A stretch of DNA of 64,000 nucleotides from Brevundimonas sp. SH203 (GTDB taxonomy: Bacteria; Pseudomonadota; Alphaproteobacteria; Caulobacterales; Caulobacteraceae), in NCBI RefSeq assembly GCF_002157625.1, contig NZ_BDMM01000006.1, positions 62,001 to 126,000 on the forward strand. The letters run 5' to 3'. The notes under the pieces are model-generated. The model ran no database searches. It saw nothing but the letters and a program-made list of their open reading frames with translations, and was not told the DNA's origin. Positions within the stretch are counted from its first letter, which is position 1; each line of letters starts with the position of its first letter. A program made the position numbers and the translations under genes. This document shows positions 43,414 through 51,973 of the stretch, one piece after another.

Positions 43414-44835
43414 ATGACGAAAGCGTTCGACGAAATGAGCGGCGGCGGGTCAGGTGCGATCCGCGACAGCTACAAGACCCTGGCGGCCTGGCTTGAAAAC
43501 GCGCCGGCCGACCTATTGCAGGCGCGCTCGCGTCAGGCGGAACTTTTCTTCCGCCGGATGGGCGTCACCTTCGCCGTCTATGGCGACGAGGAATCCAACG
43601 AACGTCTGATCCCCTTCGACGTGGTGCCGCGCATCATCGGCGCCGACGAATGGGGCGGGCTGGAAAAGGGGTTGAAGCAGCGCGTCACCGCGATCAACGC
43701 CTTTCTGAAGGATATCTATGGCGCGCAGGAATGCATCAGGGCGGGCATCGTCCCGGCCGACCTGATCCTGACCAATCCGCACTATCGGCCCGAGATGCAG
43801 GGCCGTCGTCCGCCGGGCGACGTCTGGTGCCATATCTCGGGCGTCGATCTGGTCCGCACGGGCGAGGACGGCTTCTACGTTCTGGAAGACAACTGCCGCA
43901 CCCCGTCCGGCGTCTCCTACATGCTGGAGAACCGCGAGATGATGATGCGGCTGTTCCCCGACCTGTTCGCGGAACACGCTGTGCGGCCGGTCGAAATCTA
44001 CACTGACATGCTGTTGCGCTCGCTGCAGGCGTCCGCACCGGCCGGGGCGGGGGCCGATCCGACCATCGTCGTGCTGACGCCCGGCCCGTTCAACTCGGCC
44101 TATTATGAACACAGCTTCCTGGCCGACAAGCTGGGGGTGGAGCTGGTCCAGGGCACCGACCTGTTCGTCAACGACGACACGGTCTTCATGCGCACGACCG
44201 AGGGGCCGAAGCGGGTGGACGTCATCTATCGCCGCATCGACGACGACTTCATCGACCCCCTGACCTTCATGCCCAACTCCACCATCGGGGTGCCGGGGCT
44301 GATGTCGGCCTATTTCGCGGGCCGGGTGACGCTGGCCAATGCGGTCGGGACGGGCGTGGCGGACGACAAGGCCGTCTATACCTATATGCCCGAGATCATT
44401 CGCTTCTTCACCGGCGAAGACGCCATATTGAAGAACGTCCCGACCTGGCGATGCCGCGAACCGGACGCGCTGAAGGCGGTGCTGGATCGGTTGCCGGAAC
44501 TGGTGGTCAAGGAGGTGGGCGGATCGGGCGGCTACGGCATGCTGGTCGGGCCGACCTCGACCAAGGCCGAGATCGAGGATTTCAGGGCCAAGCTGATCGC
44601 CGACCCCGACGACTTCATCGCCCAGCCGACGCTGAGCCTATCGACGGCGCCCACGCTGAACGGCGGAGCCCTGTCGCCGCGCCACGTCGATTTGCGGCCC
44701 TTCGTCCTGTCCAGCCCGGCGGGCGTGCGCGTCGCGCCCGGCGGGCTGACGCGGGTGGCGCTGAAGGAAGGGTCGCTGGTGGTCAACTCCAGCCAGGGCG
44801 GCGGAACCAAGGATACCTGGGTGCTGGACAACTGA
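43414..44835 (+). CDS. Circularly permuted ATP-grasp protein (DUF404/DUF407 type)
   Basis: 473 residues. Predicted carboxylate-amine or peptide-forming ligase of the permuted ATP-grasp family that accompanies alpha-E, transglutaminase and Anbu proteins. Family blocks seen: RRMGVTFAVYGDEESNERLIPFD, LKQRVTAINAFLKDIYG, GFYVLEDNCRTPSGVSYMLENR, LTPGPFNSAYYEHSFLADKLG, VDVIYRRIDDDFIDPL and the ATP-binding VVKEVGGSGGYGM. The Lys and Gly-rich loop suggest an intact ATP site. ATG 43414 follows GGCGGGGCGG; ATG 43435 is an alternative. The stop overlaps the next start (TGATG). Substrate unknown. Confidence 0.93.
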   Translation: MTKAFDEMSGGGSGAIRDSYKTLAAWLENAPADLLQARSRQAELFFRRMGVTFAVYGDEESNERLIPFDVVPRIIGADEWGGLEKGLKQRVTAINAFLKDIYGAQECIRAGIVPADLILTNPHYRPEMQGRRPPGDVWCHISGVDLVRTGEDGFYVLEDNCRTPSGVSYMLENREMMMRLFPDLFAEHAVRPVEIYTDMLLRSLQASAPAGAGADPTIVVLTPGPFNSAYYEHSFLADKLGVELVQGTDLFVNDDTVFMRTTEGPKRVDVIYRRIDDDFIDPLTFMPNSTIGVPGLMSAYFAGRVTLANAVGTGVADDKAVYTYMPEIIRFFTGEDAILKNVPTWRCREPDALKAVLDRLPELVVKEVGGSGGYGMLVGPTSTKAEIEDFRAKLIADPDDFIAQPTLSLSTAPTLNGGALSPRHVDLRPFVLSSPAGVRVAPGGLTRVALKEGSLVVNSSQGGGTKDTWVLDN

Positions 44836-45773
44836 TGCTTTCACGCACCGCAGACAGCCTCTACTGGACCGGCCGCTATATGGAGCGGGCGGACTTTCTC
44901 GCGCGCATTCTGGAGGCGGCGATCCGTCTCGCCGCCCTGCCGGCCAAGGATCAGGCCGCGGTCACGGCCTGGGCCGGCGCCATCGCCTCGTCGGGGGTGA
45001 AGTCCAGTTTCGACGCGACCGGCCGCACGGTGTCGGAGAAGTCGGTGCGGGAATATCTCGCCTTCGGCTCGGACAATTCGACCTCGATCAAGGCCTGCAT
45101 CACCAAGGCCAGGACCAATGCGCGCTCGGTGCGCACCGCCCTGACCATCGAGCTGTGGGAGGCGATCAACGGCGCCTGGAACGGGCTGAACGAACTGGGC
45201 GAGCCGACAAAGCGCGACGACTTCACCAACTTCCTCGACTTCGTGAAATCGACGTCCCTGGCGGTCGAGGGGGCCTCGTCGCGGACGATGTTGCGCAACG
45301 ACGCCTACTGGTTCCTGCGCCTGGGCATGGCGATCGAGCGGGCCGACAACACCGCTCGCCTGCTGGACGTCAAATACCATCTGCTGCTGCCGCCCGGCGA
45401 ACGGGTCGGAGGACAACTGGACTATTTCCAGTGGACGACCCTGCTGCGCGAGGTTTCGGCCCTGACCGCCTATCGCTGGGTTTACCGCGAGAGCGTGCGT
45501 CCGTGGCTGGTTGCGGACCTTCTGGTGCTGAACCGCCAGATGCCGCGTTCGCTGGCCTCGTGCCAGGGGATGATCGTCAGCTATCTGGAGCGGCTGGCGA
45601 CCGATTACGGGCGGCGCGGCCCGGCGCAGCGGCTGGCCTCCAACCGCCTCAGCCAGTTCAACGAGGCCAAGATTGAGGACATCTTCCAATCCGGCCTGCA
45701 CGAATACATCCAGAACTTCCTGAACGAGAACAACGCCCTGGCCGGCGCCATCCACGAACAATATCTGGTCTGA
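44835..45773 (+). CDS. Alpha-E domain protein (DUF403)
   Basis: 312 residues, all-helical family always found with the permuted ATP-grasp protein. The opening MLSRTADSLYWTGRYMERADFLAR and the later AYWFLRLGMAIERADNTARLLDVKYH are the two most conserved blocks, each with an E-R-A-D motif; CQGMIVSYLERL is near the end. Function not established; predicted to help ATP-grasp in a peptide-linked modification. Coupled to the ATP-grasp gene by TGATG. Confidence 0.93.
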   Translation: MLSRTADSLYWTGRYMERADFLARILEAAIRLAALPAKDQAAVTAWAGAIASSGVKSSFDATGRTVSEKSVREYLAFGSDNSTSIKACITKARTNARSVRTALTIELWEAINGAWNGLNELGEPTKRDDFTNFLDFVKSTSLAVEGASSRTMLRNDAYWFLRLGMAIERADNTARLLDVKYHLLLPPGERVGGQLDYFQWTTLLREVSALTAYRWVYRESVRPWLVADLLVLNRQMPRSLASCQGMIVSYLERLATDYGRRGPAQRLASNRLSQFNEAKIEDIFQSGLHEYIQNFLNENNALAGAIHEQYLV

Positions 45774-45775
45774 CC

Positions 45776-46618
45776 ATGCGGATACGGATCGACCATTCCA
45801 CCCGCTACGCCTATGCGCGCCCCGCGCGGTTCATCGTGCAGATGCTGCGACTGACGCCCAAGTCGTGCGAGAGCCAGCAGGTGCGCGACTGGCGCATCGA
45901 AACCGATGTGGACGCCCGGCTGCGCCGCAGCGAGGACGCCTTCGGCAACATCGTCCACAGCCTCTATACCGAGCGGCCCACCGACGCCCTGACCATCCGC
46001 GTCACCGGCGAGGTCGCCACCGTCGACACCGGCGGGGTGGTGAAGGGCCAGGCCGAACGCCTGTCGCCGTTGGTCTATCTGCGCGAAACCCCGATGACCA
46101 AGGCGGACGCCGGCATCGTCGATTTTGCTCGTGCGATCCCCGAAGGCGCGACGCTGAACCGGATGCATCGCCTGATGAGCGCGCTGAAGGAGGCGGTGGC
46201 TTTCGAGGTGGGATCGACCTCGGCCAACCACACCGCCGCCGAGGCCTTCGCTCAACGGCGCGGCGTCTGTCAGGACCATTCGCAGATCTTCATCGCGGCG
46301 GCGCGGCAGATGGGGGTGCCGGCGCGCTACGTCTCGGGCCATCTCAGCCGTCAGGACGGACGGCACGATCAGGACGCCGCCCACGCCTGGGCCGAGGCCT
46401 GGGTCGAAAACCTGGGCTGGGTCGGTTTCGATCCGGCCAACGGCGTCTGTCCGACCGAACACTATGTCCGCGTCGCCGTGGGGCTGGACGCGCGCGGGGC
46501 CACGCCGATCCGGGGCGCGAGCTACGGCGGCGGTCAGGAGAGCCTGACGGTCGCCCTGAATGTGCGGCCGGTGCAACAGAGCCAGCAACAACTGCAATCC
46601 AGCGGATGGCCCCGATAG
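45776..46618 (+). CDS. Transglutaminase-like cysteine protease family protein
   Basis: 280 residues. An N-terminal beta domain (1-100: MRIRIDHSTRYAYARPARF) is followed by a transglutaminase/papain-like core with triad Cys165 (GVCQDHSQ), His203 (AAHAWAEA) and Asp219 (GFDPANG). The active site looks complete, so it should hydrolyse or transfer amide or peptide bonds. No signal peptide. It starts 2 bases after the alpha-E stop. In this gene neighbourhood it is predicted to remove what the ATP-grasp enzyme adds, or to process the product; not proven. Confidence 0.94.
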   Translation: MRIRIDHSTRYAYARPARFIVQMLRLTPKSCESQQVRDWRIETDVDARLRRSEDAFGNIVHSLYTERPTDALTIRVTGEVATVDTGGVVKGQAERLSPLVYLRETPMTKADAGIVDFARAIPEGATLNRMHRLMSALKEAVAFEVGSTSANHTAAEAFAQRRGVCQDHSQIFIAAARQMGVPARYVSGHLSRQDGRHDQDAAHAWAEAWVENLGWVGFDPANGVCPTEHYVRVAVGLDARGATPIRGASYGGGQESLTVALNVRPVQQSQQQLQSSGWPR

Positions 46619-46679
46619 GCATGATGCACGAATCTGTTAGCGTCGGGGGATTCGCAACGCGGGGAGCGAATAGAGCGAA

Positions 46680-47471
46680 GTGACCTATTGCGTAGGCATG
46701 TTGGTGGACGAGGGGTTGGCGATGATCGCCGACACGCGCACCAATGCGGGCGTGGACAACATCTCGTCCTATCGAAAACTGCACCTGCTCCAGTCTCCGG
46801 GCGAACGGATGCTGGCGGTGGCGACGGCGGGCAATCTGTCGGTGACGCAGACGGCGCTGGCCATGGTCGCGGCCGGGATCAAGCTGCCGGACTCGGCCGC
46901 ACCCGAAACCCTTCAGACGGTGCCGACCCTGTTTCGCGCGGCGCAGCTGCTGGGCCATGCGATGGCCAGCGTGCGCGCCAGCATCAATACCCCGCCGACG
47001 CCGGCCGCCGACGCCCTAAACGTCTCGGCGTCCATGCTGCTGGGCGGTCAGATCGCGGGCGGCAAGATGGGCCTGTATCTGATCTATGGTCAGGGCAATT
47101 TCATCGAATGCGGGCCGGACACCCCCTATCTGCAGATCGGCGAGCTGAAATACGGCAAGCCCATCCTGGACCGCGCCCTGCGTAGCGCGACGCCGCTGTC
47201 GGAGGCGGTGAAGCTGGGGCTGATCTCGTTCGATTCCACCATCCGCTCCAATGTCGCGGTCGGGCCGCCCCTGGATATGGTCGTCATTCCACGCGACCGC
47301 CTGACCGGCGTCGCGCGGCGCATCGAGGCCGAAGACCCCTATTTCCGCGATCTGGCACGTCGCTGGTCGGAAGCCATGGCCTCGGCGCACAAGGCCATTC
47401 CCGATCCGACCTGGTTGAATGCGGGCATGGAGACGGCCCCGGCGCCGAAGGCGATGTCCGCCGTCGGTTGA
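46680..47471 (+). CDS. Anbu-type proteasome-like Ntn hydrolase
   Basis: 263-residue peptidase of the proteasome beta/HslV superfamily, the ancestral beta subunit (Anbu). The GTG start at 46680 gives MTYCVGM, so removal of Met exposes Thr2 as the N-terminal nucleophile; the start choice therefore decides the active site. GLAMIADTRTNAGVDNISSYRKLH holds the conserved Asp and Lys positions and MLAVATAGNLSVTQ the next strand, as in HslV. Unlike HslV there is no ATPase gene nearby. It lies 61 bases after the transglutaminase gene and completes the four-gene set. Confidence 0.93.
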   Translation: MTYCVGMLVDEGLAMIADTRTNAGVDNISSYRKLHLLQSPGERMLAVATAGNLSVTQTALAMVAAGIKLPDSAAPETLQTVPTLFRAAQLLGHAMASVRASINTPPTPAADALNVSASMLLGGQIAGGKMGLYLIYGQGNFIECGPDTPYLQIGELKYGKPILDRALRSATPLSEAVKLGLISFDSTIRSNVAVGPPLDMVVIPRDRLTGVARRIEAEDPYFRDLARRWSEAMASAHKAIPDPTWLNAGMETAPAPKAMSAVG

Positions 47472-47472
47472 T

Positions 47473-47489
47473 ATTGCGATTTGCTCGCA
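47473..47489. promoter_or_regulatory. ATTGC-N7-TCGCA operator-like site 1 (Fur-like)
   Basis: ATTGCGATTTGCTCGCA contains the inverted pair TGCGA / TCGCA. It lies just after the Anbu stop and 75-91 bases before the siderophore receptor ATG, in a promoter position. The same spacing recurs at 47521 and 50725. Confidence 0.55.
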
Positions 47490-47520
47490 TTTCTTCTTGT
47501 GCGACAAAATGAAGCTGGTT

Positions 47521-47537
47521 ATTGCGACCGCATCGCA
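47521..47537. promoter_or_regulatory. ATTGC-N7-TCGCA operator-like site 2 (Fur-like)
   Basis: ATTGCGACCGCATCGCA, 27-43 bases before the receptor start codon and 48 bases after site 1. Two copies before the same gene fit paired binding of an iron regulator. The protein that binds is not known from the sequence. Confidence 0.55.
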
Positions 47538-47563
47538 AAATCAGACCAAAAGGTCGCAACAAA

Positions 47564-49930
47564 ATGTCCGACTCCCGCGCCGCCTCCCTTCGTGCGCTTT
47601 TGTTCGCCTCTAGCGCCGCCGGAATGCTGGTCGCCGCACCGGCCTTCGCCGCCGACGCCGCGGAGGATGTGATCACCACGGCTGACCAGCAACAGCCCGC
47701 CAACCTGGGCACGATCGACGTCAACGGCCAGGTCAAGAAGCCGGCGCCCGTCAGTCCCGAGTTCGTCGCGCCGCTGGTCGATACGCCGCGCGCCATCACC
47801 GTCATTCCCCAGGCCATTATCGAACAGACCGCCGCCTCGTCGCTGCAGGATCTCTTGTCCAATTCGCCGGGCATCACCTTCGGCGCGGGCGAGGGCGGCC
47901 AGCCGCTGGCCGACCGGCCGTTCATTCGCGGCCAGTCCTCGGGCAACAACATCTTCGTGGACGGTCTGCGCGACACCGGCGGCCAGCAGCGTGAAGTCTT
48001 TAATCTGGAGCAGGTCGAGGTCATCAAGGGGCCGGACGCCGTCTATTCGGGGCGCGGATCTGGCGGCGGCAGCATCAATCTGGCGTCGAAATCGCCCAAG
48101 CTGAACGTCTTCAACAACATCTCGGCCGGCGTCGGGACGGACGATTATCTGCGCGGTACGATCGACAGCAATCTGCCGCTGGGCGAAACCGCCGCCCTGC
48201 GCATCAATCTGATGGGCGCCCGGGGCGACGTGCCGGGCCGCGACGCTGTCGATTACGACAAATGGGGACTGGGTCTCAGCCTGGGCGCGGGGCTGGGCAC
48301 GCCGTCGTCGATGGTTTTCAGCTACTACCACCTGACCAGCGACCAGATGCCGGACTACGGCATTCCGCTGTTCACCAAGATCCAGAACCGCACGACCGAC
48401 AGCGGCGTTCTGGACGTGCCCTACAGCAGCTTCTACGGCCTCAAGGCGCGCGACTACATGACCAATAAGGTGGATACGTTCACCTTCAAGGCCGAATACC
48501 GTCTCAGCGACTTCGCCACGGTGCGCAACGTCAGCCGCTATTCCGAGACGCTGAACGACTACATCGTCACCAACCCCGGCGACGGCGGCTATGTCGGTCG
48601 CGCGGCCGATGGGACCTACTGGATGAAGCGCGGGACCAAGACGCGCTGGAATCCGGTCACGACCCTGGCCAATGTGACGGACGTCTATGGCCAGTTCGCC
48701 ACGGGCGGGATCAAGCACAGCTACGACGTCGGCGTGGAGCTGTCGCGAGAGCGGAACCGCAATGCGACCTATTCGGCCTACACCACCTCGGGCGCCGCCT
48801 GTCCCACCGGCCTGACGACGGTGGTCGGTTCGCCGCCGACCGCGAACGGAGCCTCGGGCGTGGGCGACTGCACCCCGGTCTATAATCCCAATCCCGACGA
48901 CGCCTGGACCGGCGTGATCAATCGCGGTCCGACCAGTTCGAACACGACCGAGGCCGTCGGCGTCTATGTCAACGACAGCATCGCCCTGACCGAGCGTCTG
49001 CTTCTGAATCTGGGCGTCCGCTGGGACCAGTATTCGGTTAAGGGCGTGAACGCCGTGCTGGGCTCGCCGTCCTCCACTGCGGGCGTGTGGAATGTCGCCG
49101 GCTACGTCCCCGTGCCGAAACGCACCTGGGAGTTCACCAACTATCAGGTCGGTCTGGTCTATAAGCCGACGCAGAGCAGCAGCGTCTATGCGTCCTGGTC
49201 CACCGCCTCGACGCCGCCGACCATCTCGGCGGGCGACCAGAACGCCTCGGGCGGAACGGGCACGGTCGACGGCGTGGCCAATACGGTGCTGGACCCGGAG
49301 GACACCGAAAGCTTCGAGATCGGCGCCAAGGCCAATGTGTTCCACGACCGCCTGGCCCTGTCGGCGGCGGCCTTCCACCTGACGCGCAAGAATGCGCTGA
49401 TCCTGGTCCAGCCGAACATCTTCCGTCAGGAGGGCGAGGTCGAGGTCAAGGGTGTCGAGCTGGGCGTGTCGGGCAACATCACCCCGAACTGGACCGTGTT
49501 CGGCGGCTATACCTATATGGACTCCGAGCTGACCAGGGCGGCCAGGGTCTTCACCGCCGCCACGCCGCCGGTGGAAATCGTCAATCCGCTGCAAGGGCTG
49601 CCGCTGGCCAATACGCCCAAGAACAGCGCCAGCCTGTTCACCACCTATCGCCTGACGCCCAGGCTGACGGTCGGGGGCGGGGTCTATTACACCTCCAAGT
49701 CCTTCGGCGGGAACCAGGGCGGGGCCGGCGGCGGGAACAATCGCATCTATGCGCCGTCGTGGACGCGGCTGGACCTGTTAGCTGCCTATGACGTGACCGA
49801 CCGCGCGACGCTGCAGCTGAACGTCAAGAACGCCACGGACGAGGACTACATCATCCGCACCAACGGCGTTCACCACGCCGATGTGGCGGCGGGACGTCAG
49901 GCCATCCTGGCCCTGAACCTGCGCTTCTAA
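47564..49930 (+). CDS. TonB-dependent siderophore receptor (catecholate type, Fiu-like)
   Basis: 788-residue outer-membrane receptor. Signal peptide about 1-29 (ending PAFA before ADAA). The plug has [57 protein letters not shown] and [20 protein letters not shown], the standard siderophore-receptor order (TonB-siderophor family). The barrel ends AILALNLRF with a C-terminal Phe. An extracellular loop has a Cys pair (GAACPTG ... GDCTP) that may form a disulfide. ATG 47564 is chosen since it gives the signal peptide. It starts an iron cluster with PiuC and PepSY genes and carries two operator-like sites upstream. Confidence 0.95.
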   Translation: MSDSRAASLRALLFASSAAGMLVAAPAFAADAAEDVITTADQQQPANLGTIDVNGQVKKPAPVSPEFVAPLVDTPRAITVIPQAIIEQTAASSLQDLLSNSPGITFGAGEGGQPLADRPFIRGQSSGNNIFVDGLRDTGGQQREVFNLEQVEVIKGPDAVYSGRGSGGGSINLASKSPKLNVFNNISAGVGTDDYLRGTIDSNLPLGETAALRINLMGARGDVPGRDAVDYDKWGLGLSLGAGLGTPSSMVFSYYHLTSDQMPDYGIPLFTKIQNRTTDSGVLDVPYSSFYGLKARDYMTNKVDTFTFKAEYRLSDFATVRNVSRYSETLNDYIVTNPGDGGYVGRAADGTYWMKRGTKTRWNPVTTLANVTDVYGQFATGGIKHSYDVGVELSRERNRNATYSAYTTSGAACPTGLTTVVGSPPTANGASGVGDCTPVYNPNPDDAWTGVINRGPTSSNTTEAVGVYVNDSIALTERLLLNLGVRWDQYSVKGVNAVLGSPSSTAGVWNVAGYVPVPKRTWEFTNYQVGLVYKPTQSSSVYASWSTASTPPTISAGDQNASGGTGTVDGVANTVLDPEDTESFEIGAKANVFHDRLALSAAAFHLTRKNALILVQPNIFRQEGEVEVKGVELGVSGNITPNWTVFGGYTYMDSELTRAARVFTAATPPVEIVNPLQGLPLANTPKNSASLFTTYRLTPRLTVGGGVYYTSKSFGGNQGGAGGGNNRIYAPSWTRLDLLAAYDVTDRATLQLNVKNATDEDYIIRTNGVHHADVAAGRQAILALNLRF

Positions 49931-49954
49931 AGACCGCTTCCCCCGGTCTATCCT

Positions 49955-49992
49955 GGCGGCCCCGTCCTTCCGGCGGGGTCGCCTTTCCTTTT
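49955..49992 (+). terminator. Terminator after the siderophore receptor gene
   Basis: GGCGGCCCCGTC and GGCGGGGTCGCC pair over 10 of 12 positions with a short CTTCC-type loop, followed by TTTCCTTTT. It ends 14 bases before the piuC start and may also lower readthrough into piuC. Confidence 0.7.
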
Positions 49993-50006
49993 CAGCGAGA
50001 CCGCCT

Positions 50007-50693
50007 GTGCTGCTCCAGATTCCCGAAGTCTTCTCGAAGGCGGAAGTGAAGGCGTTGCGCGAACGGCTGGACGCGGGGCCGTGGGCCGACGGCAATATGA
50101 CCTCGGGCCATCAGTCGGCGACGGCCAAGCGCAACCGGCAACTGCCCGAGGACTGCGAGGCGGCGAGGGAGGTTTCGGCTCTAATTGTCCAGGCGCTGAA
50201 CGCCAATCCGATGTTCGTCGCCGCCGCCCTGCCGCACACGATCTTTCCCCCCCTGTTCAATCGCTACGAGGGCGGGGGCGAGTTCGGCCTGCACGTCGAC
50301 AACGCCATTCGCCAGGCGCGGGGCGGGGGCGCCATGCGTATCCGCAGCGACCTGTCGGCCACCCTGTTCCTGTCCGAACCCGAGGATTACGACGGCGGCG
50401 AACTGATCATCGAGGAGATGTACGGATCGCAGTCGATCAAACTGCCGGCGGGGGACATGGTCCTCTATCCGTCCAAGAGCCTGCACCGGGTCATGCCGGT
50501 GACGCGCGGCGCGCGGGTGTCGTCCTTCATGTGGATGCAGAGCCTGATCCGCGACGACGGCGACCGCGAGATGCTGTTCCGCCTGGACGTGGCGACCCAG
50601 CGCGTCGCCACCGAGAAGGGGCCGAAGGATCAGGCGGTGATCGAACTTACCGGCGTCTATCACAATCTGCTGCGGCGCTGGGCCGAGGTCTGA
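50007..50693 (+). CDS. piuC: PiuC/YbiX-type Fe(II)/2-oxoglutarate dioxygenase
   Basis: 228-residue PKHD-type hydroxylase commonly placed next to TonB siderophore receptors and induced by iron starvation. The facial triad is His96-x-Asp98 (FGLHVDNA) and His160 (KSLHRVMPV), and Arg170 (GARVSSFMW) binds 2-oxoglutarate. N-terminal motifs [18 protein letters not shown] are typical. The start is GTG at 50007, right after the terminator hairpin, with a poor ribosome site. The substrate is unknown. Confidence 0.95.
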   Translation: MLLQIPEVFSKAEVKALRERLDAGPWADGNMTSGHQSATAKRNRQLPEDCEAAREVSALIVQALNANPMFVAAALPHTIFPPLFNRYEGGGEFGLHVDNAIRQARGGGAMRIRSDLSATLFLSEPEDYDGGELIIEEMYGSQSIKLPAGDMVLYPSKSLHRVMPVTRGARVSSFMWMQSLIRDDGDREMLFRLDVATQRVATEKGPKDQAVIELTGVYHNLLRRWAEV

Positions 50694-50724
50694 CGGTTCT
50701 TGTGTCGCGCGCCTGTCGAACGCT

Positions 50725-50741
50725 ATTGCAACCCGTTCGCA
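50725..50741. promoter_or_regulatory. ATTGC-N7-TCGCA operator-like site 3 (Fur-like)
   Basis: ATTGCAACCCGTTCGCA, with outer flanks T and ACAAT, lies 20-36 bases before the PepSY gene GTG. The shared 5-7-5 spacing with sites 1 and 2 suggests the same regulator controls the receptor and this reductase operon. Confidence 0.55.
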
Positions 50742-50760
50742 ACAATGGCAGAGCGGGCGC

Positions 50761-51438
50761 GTGACCGAACTCGCCGCACAGCGTCAGGCCAAACCCGAAG
50801 CCAAGGGGCCGAAACCCAGGGCGGCGCTGAACGGCGCGCGCGCCTTCTGGCTGAAGCAACTGCACAGCTGGCACTGGATTTCGGCGGCGGTCAGCCTGGT
50901 GGGTATGATCCTGTTCGCCGTCACCGGCATCACCCTAAACCACGCGGCCTCCATCCCTGGCACGCCGGTGACGGTCGAACAGACCAAAACCCTGCCGGCC
51001 CCGCTGCTGCAACGGCTGAAGACCTTTCCCGAGGAGACGACCCAGCCGGTTCCCGACGCCGTGGCGCGCTGGGCCTCCGAGGCGTTCAAGGTCGAGATCG
51101 CCGGCAAGCCGACCGAGACCACGCCGGAAGAGGTCTATGTCGCCCTGGCCATGCCCGGCGGCGACGGCTGGATCACCATCGACCGTTCGACGGGCCAGAC
51201 GCTGCATGAAAAGACCACGCGCGGCTGGATCGCCTACCTCAACGACCTGCACAAGGGCCGCAACGCGGGTGTGGTCTGGTTCTGGTTCATCGACGTGTTC
51301 GCGGCGGCCTGCGTCATCTTCGCCGTCACGGGCCTGGGCCTGATGGTCCTGCACGCCAAGGGCCGCCCCTCCACCTGGCCGCTGGCGGCGTTGGGTCTGT
51401 TGATCCCCGTCGTCATCGCCCTAATCTTCATCCATTGA
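50761..51438 (+). CDS. PepSY-associated membrane protein
   Basis: 225 residues. Membrane helices at about 35-58 (WHWISAAVSLVGMILFAVTGITLNH in the family order), about 168-195 (NAGVVWFWFIDVFAAACVIFAV and on) and at the C-terminus, around a periplasmic PepSY-like domain with VYVALAMPGGDGWITIDRSTG. The helix His residues (LHSWHW, LNH, LNDLHKG) are the usual haem-ligand positions of PepSY-TM ferric reductases, so it could pass electrons across the membrane. GTG start at 50761. First gene of PepSY-DUF2271-DUF4198-ApbE-reductase. Confidence 0.9.
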   Translation: MTELAAQRQAKPEAKGPKPRAALNGARAFWLKQLHSWHWISAAVSLVGMILFAVTGITLNHAASIPGTPVTVEQTKTLPAPLLQRLKTFPEETTQPVPDAVARWASEAFKVEIAGKPTETTPEEVYVALAMPGGDGWITIDRSTGQTLHEKTTRGWIAYLNDLHKGRNAGVVWFWFIDVFAAACVIFAVTGLGLMVLHAKGRPSTWPLAALGLLIPVVIALIFIH

Positions 51439-51449
51439 CGAGTTTTCCG

Positions 51450-51962
51450 ATGCGCCTTCTCCCCGTCGTCATCACCACGGTCGGTCTCGCCGCGGCGGCC
51501 GCGCCCGCCATGGCCGCCGATCTGACCGTCTCGGTCGAGATTCCCCGGCTGAACACCGCCTCCTATCACCGCCCCTATGTCGCCGTGTGGATCGAGAAGC
51601 CGGATCAGTCGACTGAACGGACCCTGGCCGTCTGGTATCAGCAGACCCGCAACAACGAGGGCGACGGCAAGGACTGGCTGAAGGATCTGCGCACCTGGTG
51701 GCGCAAGGGCGGACGCGCCATGACCCTGCCCGCCGACGGCGTGTCGGGCGCCACGCGCGCGCCGGGCCGCCAGACCATCACCGTGCCCGCCGCACGTTTA
51801 GCCGGCCTGCAGCCGGGCCAATACAACATCGTCGTCGAGGCGGCCCGCGAACTGGGCGGCCGCGAGGTCGTGCGCGTGCCCTTCCGCTGGGGCGCGGCCA
51901 ACACCAGCGCCGGGACCGGCGCATCCGAACTGGGCGCCGTGCGCGTCGCCGTCTCTCGCTGA
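51450..51962 (+). CDS. DUF2271 periplasmic protein with flavinylation motif
   Basis: 170 residues. Signal peptide 1-22 (ending AMA before ADLT), mature beta-rich domain with RPYVAVWIEKPD, DWLKDLRTWWRKG and AGLQPGQYNIVVEAARELGG. Near the middle is Asp96-Gly-Val-Ser99-Gly-Ala-Thr102, which matches the Dxx(S/T)GAT signal that ApbE modifies by linking FMN to the last Thr. With apbE two genes downstream this strongly suggests an FMN-carrying electron-transfer protein. ATG 51450 is used; a TTG at 51435 overlaps the PepSY stop and is less likely. Confidence 0.9.
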   Translation: MRLLPVVITTVGLAAAAAPAMAADLTVSVEIPRLNTASYHRPYVAVWIEKPDQSTERTLAVWYQQTRNNEGDGKDWLKDLRTWWRKGGRAMTLPADGVSGATRAPGRQTITVPAARLAGLQPGQYNIVVEAARELGGREVVRVPFRWGAANTSAGTGASELGAVRVAVSR

Positions 51963-51973
51963 GGATCACGACC

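Noticed and set aside
47519..49594. 691-codon minus frame opposite the siderophore receptor
   Set aside because: Shadow of the receptor gene; composition typical of antisense frames and no known domain.
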